A stretch of 9,759 nt of DNA from NCBI GenBank assembly GCA_031255425.1, contig JAIRSN010000048.1, positions 1 to 9,759 on the forward strand, given 5' to 3'. Below, piece after piece: positions 6,109 to 9,759 of this stretch; the first letter of the stretch is position 1; each line of letters begins with the position of its first letter. This DNA is from Dysgonamonadaceae bacterium. GTDB lineage: Bacteria > Bacteroidota > Bacteroidia > Bacteroidales > Azobacteroidaceae. Under the pieces are notes generated by a model. It was not told the origin of the DNA. It made no database searches and saw only the letters and a program-made list of their open reading frames with translations. The position numbers and the translations under genes are program-made.

Positions 6109-9105
6109 TCAGTTCAGTTTCTCCAAGCGTTCCCGGATAATTGCGTGAATGCCGTCGTTTGTATTTTTGTAATTCGCCTGCAAACTTTCGAGGTACTGGC
6201 GCGCTTGCAACCGGTCGTTTTCCGCGGCGTAAATGTCCGACAGCAGGATGAAACTCTTAGCCAGCCAATACGGATAGGGCGTTCCCTGTTGAATGTAATC
6301 CTGAATGACAATTTTGGCTTCGGTGGCATTGTTCTCGTCGAAATAATATTGCGCCAGCAAATACCTTGCTTCCGCACCGTAAGCCGTCCGCGTGTCGCGC
6401 GCCAGTTTTTCCAGCCCGGCTTCCGCTTTCGCTTTTTGATTCAGGCTCAGGCAGGCTTTCGTGCGGTGGTACTCGGCTTCGACGGCAATTTCGGGATTCA
6501 GCGCCTTGTCTGCCAACAGGCTGTTGGCGGCATCGAGAATCGCATCGTAGTCTTTCAGTTGCGCCGCCGAGCGAATCATCCCCAGCGCGCCGGTTTCCCG
6601 GTTGGTTTTGCTGCCGGCGATGCGGTGCAGTTGCCGGTAGGATTGCAGGGCGGCAGCGTATTCCCGGTCGTTGTATTGCAGTTCCGCCGTTCTTCCGACC
6701 GCTTCTTCCGAGAACCGGGTATCTCCGGCTTCCAATACCTTGGCATATTCCGTTTTAGCCATTGCGTAATTCTTCTGGTCGTAATAGGTGGTTGCCAGGT
6801 AATGGTGCGCGTTTGTGGTGAAGGCGCCGTGCGGGAACGACTGCAAGTAGTTGCCCAGCGCCGTTTGCGCCTGCTTGACGTCCTTTTTCAGGAACAAGCG
6901 TTCGGCTGCCAGAAAGGTCAGGGAGTCCTGCTCGCTGACTTCAAATTTGGCGGCGCCGCCCAAAGAATGGACATATTCGGCATAAGCGGCGATGTTGTTC
7001 ATATCGAAATAAACCGACTTCAAATCCTGAAGCGCCACTTTCGCCTCGTCGCTTCCGGGGTAACGGGCAATGACTTGCTTGTAGGCGGTTGCCGCCTGTT
7101 GAGGCTGGTTGGAATTGTAGTACAGCAGCCCGATTTGCAGCCCGGCTCTACGCGCCTGGTTCGCGTTCGGGTAGTTATTCAGCAAGAGCTGGTAGGTTTT
7201 AATCGCCTCCGCCGGGTTGTTCAGCAACACGAAGGTGCGTCCTTTCTCGTAAAAAGCGTCCGTGAGGTAGGGCGATTGCGGGAAGCGCCGGATCAACTCG
7301 TCCATTTGAGCGATTTTACCCGTGTAGTTCTTTTGCAATCCCATCATGTATCCTTTCTGGAACAGGGCGTAGTCGCTTGCCTGTGGCATCCGGTTGATCG
7401 CCTGGCTGTACGCTTCTTCGGCGTCGCGAAACCGGCGGCTGTTGAAATAGCAATCGCCCAGCCGGCTGTAGGCGTCGGACAGCCGGTCGTTGCCGCTCTT
7501 TCCTTTATTCTCAATAAATGTTTGGAAGAATGTTTCGGCTTTCGAATACTGTTTCTGTTGGATGGCGCAGTAGCCCAGGTTGTAATTGGACAAAAACCTC
7601 AAATCGCCGGTGTTGTTCTTTGTGTCTAAGAACGCCTGGTAATCGCCGGCGGCACGGGCAAACGCACCTTTCCGGTAATAGGATTCGCCCCGCCAATAGA
7701 TGGCTTGCGCCTTTTCGTCCGCGGCATAATCGCCCGAAGCAACGGCTTTTGTGAAAAAGTCGATGGCACGGTCGTATTCGCCGTTGGCAAATTCGACGGT
7801 CCCCAGGTGGTAATAGATTTTCTGTTTGGCTTCCGATATTTTCCTTCCGGGATTTTTTATTTTGGCGATGGACGACAGCGCTACGTCGTAGTTTTTGGTC
7901 GTCAAATACACCTCGACCAGCGCGTCGTTGACCTTTCCCGCATAAATGGATTGGGGATAGGTATTGGCAAAGTTTTCCAGCACGGTGACCGATTCGCCGA
8001 AACCGGAAACGGAGTTCTGGTGCAAAAGCATGGCGTAATTGTACAGGGCGGCTTCCCGGGCGGAAGCGTCAAATTCCAGGCGCGAAGCCGACTCGAAAGC
8101 CCGCAGCGCATTGGTCTTGTCGCCCGACTGAAGGTAAGACTGTCCCAGGTACAGGTAGGCGCTTTGCCCCAGGGGGGTGTTTCCCGGATTGCTTTTGCTC
8201 AGGAAAGCTGTCGCTTTTTCATATTCATTTAAATGATAACAGGACAATCCCAGCATGTAATAATCTTTTTCGTGAACGGCGGTCTCCTTTTCGACGAAGG
8301 CGCCCAGGTAGCGGGCGGCTTTGGCGTAATCTTCCATGTAGAAGTAGGAAGCGCCGACGATCCGTTCTGTTTCGGCGGCGGAAGCATGCCCGGGATATTC
8401 ATCCAAAAGTCTCAATCCGTCCTGCACCGCCTGGTTGTATTTCTCTTTGGCAAAATAAATCTGGGTGATATAATACCGGACATCCGGGTTGAACTCCGGG
8501 CTGTTTTTCAAGGCATTGAAACGGGTCAGCGCGCGGTCGTAATCCTGCTTCCGGTAGTCCAGGTACGCCAGGTAATATTCCGCAGCGCTCCGGTACTTTC
8601 CACTGAGCCGGTTCAAGAGGGCGAAGAGTTGCGCCGCCTCCCCGTCGTTTCCGGTATGCAGGCAAACAATCCCCCTGCGGTAGGCGAGATCCGCCTGTTC
8701 CGGTTCGGGCAACAGGTCGATATTGCATTGTTCCAGCCAATACCCGGCTGCCGGATAATCCTTTTCCCGGAAAAAAACCGAGCCAATCATAAAGCCTATT
8801 TCGTTCCGGTGAAACGTTTCGGGATACAGTTCCAGGTACGATTTCAACAGCATCCCCGCCTCCTTCCTTCCCAGGTGGAAAGCGGATGCCGCCAGCAAAT
8901 AATCCGATTCGCGAATCCGGTCCGGGTCTTGCGTTTGCGTTTTGTAGGCGGTAATCTTGTCGATACATCCGGCATAATTTTTATCGGCAAACATTGTTTG
9001 TCCTTCCCCAAAAAGGCGATCCGGCGAAATAAACTCCGCCGAACGCTGTGCCTCAACCGTCAGTACGGATAAAACACAACAAAATAGAAACAATAATTTT
9101 TTCAT
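6109..9105 (-). CDS. Secreted long TPR-repeat protein
   Basis: This is a 998-residue protein. A signal peptide comes first (MKKLLFLFCCVLSVL, then VEA-Q with cleavage after about residue 19), so the protein is exported; the two cysteines do not form a lipobox. By eye the rest resolves into about 26 TPR-like helix pairs of 30-38 residues, with typical W/L-G-Y-A-F-A-P spacing. Clear examples are YHLGTVEFANGEYDRAIDFF, YSRLGDCYFNSRRFRDAEEAY and LATTYYDQKNYAMAKTEYAK. No catalytic domain or C-terminal sorting domain is seen, so a periplasmic or outer-membrane-associated scaffold is inferred; TPR_6/BamD/YbgF-like assembly factors are the nearest analogy. The ATG at 9105 is chosen over an upstream in-frame TTG at 9135 because the signal peptide begins there and the TTG lies inside the -7 box. 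It appears to be transcribed alone. Confidence 0.88.
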   Translation of the reverse strand: MKKLLFLFCCVLSVLTVEAQRSAEFISPDRLFGEGQTMFADKNYAGCIDKITAYKTQTQDPDRIRESDYLLAASAFHLGRKEAGMLLKSYLELYPETFHRNEIGFMIGSVFFREKDYPAAGYWLEQCNIDLLPEPEQADLAYRRGIVCLHTGNDGEAAQLFALLNRLSGKYRSAAEYYLAYLDYRKQDYDRALTRFNALKNSPEFNPDVRYYITQIYFAKEKYNQAVQDGLRLLDEYPGHASAAETERIVGASYFYMEDYAKAARYLGAFVEKETAVHEKDYYMLGLSCYHLNEYEKATAFLSKSNPGNTPLGQSAYLYLGQSYLQSGDKTNALRAFESASRLEFDASAREAALYNYAMLLHQNSVSGFGESVTVLENFANTYPQSIYAGKVNDALVEVYLTTKNYDVALSSIAKIKNPGRKISEAKQKIYYHLGTVEFANGEYDRAIDFFTKAVASGDYAADEKAQAIYWRGESYYRKGAFARAAGDYQAFLDTKNNTGDLRFLSNYNLGYCAIQQKQYSKAETFFQTFIENKGKSGNDRLSDAYSRLGDCYFNSRRFRDAEEAYSQAINRMPQASDYALFQKGYMMGLQKNYTGKIAQMDELIRRFPQSPYLTDAFYEKGRTFVLLNNPAEAIKTYQLLLNNYPNANQARRAGLQIGLLYYNSNQPQQAATAYKQVIARYPGSDEAKVALQDLKSVYFDMNNIAAYAEYVHSLGGAAKFEVSEQDSLTFLAAERLFLKKDVKQAQTALGNYLQSFPHGAFTTNAHHYLATTYYDQKNYAMAKTEYAKVLEAGDTRFSEEAVGRTAELQYNDREYAAALQSYRQLHRIAGSKTNRETGALGMIRSAAQLKDYDAILDAANSLLADKALNPEIAVEAEYHRTKACLSLNQKAKAEAGLEKLARDTRTAYGAEARYLLAQYYFDENNATEAKIVIQDYIQQGTPYPYWLAKSFILLSDIYAAENDRLQARQYLESLQANYKNTNDGIHAIIRERLEKLN

Positions 9106-9132
9106 CTTATGATCATTTGAAAAATACGGAAA

Positions 9133-9140
9133 CAAAGATA
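9133..9140 (-). promoter_or_regulatory. -7 box for the TPR gene
   Basis: The minus strand reads TATCTTTG, a full TAnnTTTG match, about 28 bases before the ATG at 9105. No TTTG is found at the -33 spacing. Transcription would start near 9127, leaving a leader of about 20 bases. Confidence 0.6.
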
Positions 9141-9179
9141 CAATTTATTTTTGATGTACAGGCGGCGGACACAGCGGCA

Positions 9180-9196
9180 GACACGCAGTGTCTTTT
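9180..9196 (+). terminator. Small hairpin plus T-run (repeat hairpin R1)
   Basis: GACAC (9180-9184), loop GCA (9185-9187), GTGTC (9188-9192), then TTTT (9193-9196). The stem is a perfect 5 bp but differs from the GCGGC/GCCGC stem of the other copies at matching positions on both sides, while the loop and the tail are kept. This compensatory change supports a selected stem-loop. Confidence 0.5.
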
Positions 9197-9233
9197 ATAT
9201 TTTAAAGGAGTACGGTATATTAGCTTGGCTACG

Positions 9234-9250
9234 GCGGCGCAACCGCTTTT
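9234..9250 (+). terminator. Small hairpin plus T-run (repeat hairpin R2)
   Basis: GCGGC (9234-9238), loop GCA (9239-9241), ACCGC (9242-9246), then TTTT (9247-9250). Four pairs form, with a C-A mismatch next to the loop, as in L1. Confidence 0.4.
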
Positions 9251-9324
9251 ATATTTTAAAGAGGCAGGGTATTGTTGTCTACTGCGGTCGTTTTGTTATT
9301 AAAATCAGGTAGAAATGAGGTTTC

Positions 9325-9576
9325 GCCGCCGGAACATCCCTTGAAAATAAAAGATACTGCGTGTTCACCGCCGGGATTTCCCGCTTTCCCGCTTGATTTC
9401 ACCCCTTCACCGACCGGCGACGGTACCCATCCAACTGATTTTTTGCATTCACCCGGCGGTGACAGTGTAAATCCAACCGGATTTGCCTCGCCACCGCCGG
9501 GATTTCCCGTCTTCCCACCTGATTTCACCCCTTCACCGACCGGTTACACCCTGCGACAAACCTTCCGCGGGCTTCC
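9325..9576. repeat. Diverged tandem array of about six 42-bp units
   Basis: Units can be set at 9325, 9367, 9409, 9451, 9493 and 9535. The units at 9367 and 9493 agree at about 38 of 42 positions, an offset of exactly three units. Those at 9409 and 9535 share their first nine bases (ACCGACCGG). The 9325 and 9451 units are more diverged but keep the period and a CCGG/CGGCGG-like start. Within units are small inverted repeats such as CGGGA-TT-TCCCG and TCACC-CGGC-GGTGA (9449-9462). Reading frames through it on both strands give 14-residue repeats, as any 42-bp repeat lacking stops would. The last unit runs straight into the 41-bp array. Confidence 0.75.
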
Positions 9577-9759
9577 TAATACATTAGGAAACACGCAGAC
9601 GAAGTTTTTTAGCTTCCTAATGTATTAGGAAACGCGCCGACAAAGTTTTTTGATTTCCTAATGCATTAGGAAACGTGCAGACAAAGTTTTTTGACTTCCT
9701 AATGCATTAGGAAACGCGATAACAAAGTTTTTTAGCTTCCTAATGCATTAGGAAACGCG
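9573..9759. repeat. Tandem array of five 41-bp units, each with an 18-bp palindrome
   Basis: Palindromes TTCCTAATGCATTAGGAA (or with AC or GT at the centre) lie at 9573-9590, 9614-9631, 9655-9672, 9696-9713 and 9737-9754, exactly 41 bases apart. The 23-base spacer is conserved too (GACAAAGTTTTTT core), unlike CRISPR spacers. All variation in the palindrome falls in its two central bases, which would be the tetraloop of a 7-bp hairpin. The window ends just after the fifth palindrome, so the array probably continues. The 41-base period is not a multiple of three, arguing against coding. Function unknown. Confidence 0.93.

Larger units (their letters stand above)
9180..9310 (+). repeat. Dispersed intergenic repeat, right copy
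   Basis: This is homologous to 214-378 in the same orientation. It has a 24-base identical core at 9192-9215, a second hairpin-plus-T segment (9234-9250) followed by the shorter shared core CTTTTATATTTTAAAG (9246-9261), and a tail at 9289-9310 matching 357-378 at 19 of 22 positions. It lies upstream of the TPR promoter, within 624 bases that hold no gene. A plus-strand open frame through it gives peptide text similar to the left copy (LLYFKGVR), which follows from the DNA similarity and does not show coding. Confidence 0.75.

Noticed and set aside
9106..9135. Upstream TTG start adding ten residues to the TPR protein
   Set aside because: It overlaps the -7 box and would precede a canonical signal peptide that starts at the ATG at 9105.
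9048..9302. Plus-strand frame ending in LLYFKGVR-like repeats
   Set aside because: It starts antisense to the TPR signal peptide and crosses the dispersed repeat. The peptide similarity to the left end simply reflects DNA repeat similarity.
9256..9628. Overlapping open frames on both strands encoding 14-residue G/P-rich repeats
   Set aside because: They fall in a degenerate 42-bp tandem repeat, where stop-free units give open frames on both strands. There is no start context, promoter or signal peptide, and the plus frame runs into the 41-bp array.
9573..9759. CRISPR array
   Set aside because: The period is regular, but the whole 41-bp unit including the spacer is conserved. CRISPR spacers would be unique, and no cas gene is present. 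The same holds for 1-210.
9573..9759. Repeated minus-strand promoters (AAACTTTG with TTTC 21 bases upstream in every 41-bp unit, the palindrome between them)
   Set aside because: The -7 match lacks the essential first T in all copies and the -33 match is 3 of 4, which is common in AT-rich repeats. It would need transcript start data to revive.
9573..9759. Replication-origin iterons, parS or integron attC sites
   Set aside because: No DnaA box, replication, ParB or integrase gene is visible. The palindromes do not match parS or attC consensus features.
1..9759. Anti-phage or other gene-encoded novel system
   Set aside because: All six genes are recognisable core or envelope genes with no defence, toxin or mobile domains. 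The unusual content is in the noncoding repeats.

Overview
The window looks like a chromosomal segment of a Bacteroidota bacterium, most likely order Bacteroidales. Three upstream regions carry the TAnnTTTG -7 box typical of that phylum, and the gene families fit: a DUF3078 outer-membrane barrel, a long secreted TPR protein, and the adjacent pair parE-coaD. I see no phage, transposase, tRNA, rRNA or CRISPR.

All six recognisable genes lie on the minus strand and fall into three probable transcription units. Reading in the direction of transcription (right to left): (1) a secreted protein of about 998 residues built almost entirely of TPR units (6109-9105), with its own promoter; (2) ychF (4903-6006) followed after 21 bases by a DUF3078 outer-membrane protein (3994-4881); (3) a GNAT-family acetyltransferase (2732-3859), the type IIA topoisomerase ATPase subunit parE (897-2735) and coaD (388-894). 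Unit 3 is tightly packed, with an ATGA overlap and then a 2-base gap, and sits behind a near-consensus promoter. These are mostly core functions: DNA topology, coenzyme A synthesis, a ribosome-associated NTPase and envelope proteins.

The two gene-free ends are the unusual part. The left end (1-387) opens with five tandem 42-bp units. The right end (9136-9759) holds a diverged array of six 42-bp units running directly into five 41-bp units. The left array and the 41-bp array differ in sequence but share one design: an 18-bp palindrome of the form TTCC-N10-GGAA whose inner ten bases are themselves self-complementary, repeated every 41-42 bp, about four DNA helical turns. Between the arrays and the genes, on both sides and in the same orientation, is a dispersed repeat. 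It includes a 24-bp identical core and four small hairpins (5-bp stem, mostly a GCA triloop) each followed by TTTT. The hairpin stems change sequence while keeping their pairing. Both palindrome arrays appear to run off the window edges. I cannot assign a function. A family of protein-binding or structured intergenic repeats (REP/BIME-like) is the simplest reading.
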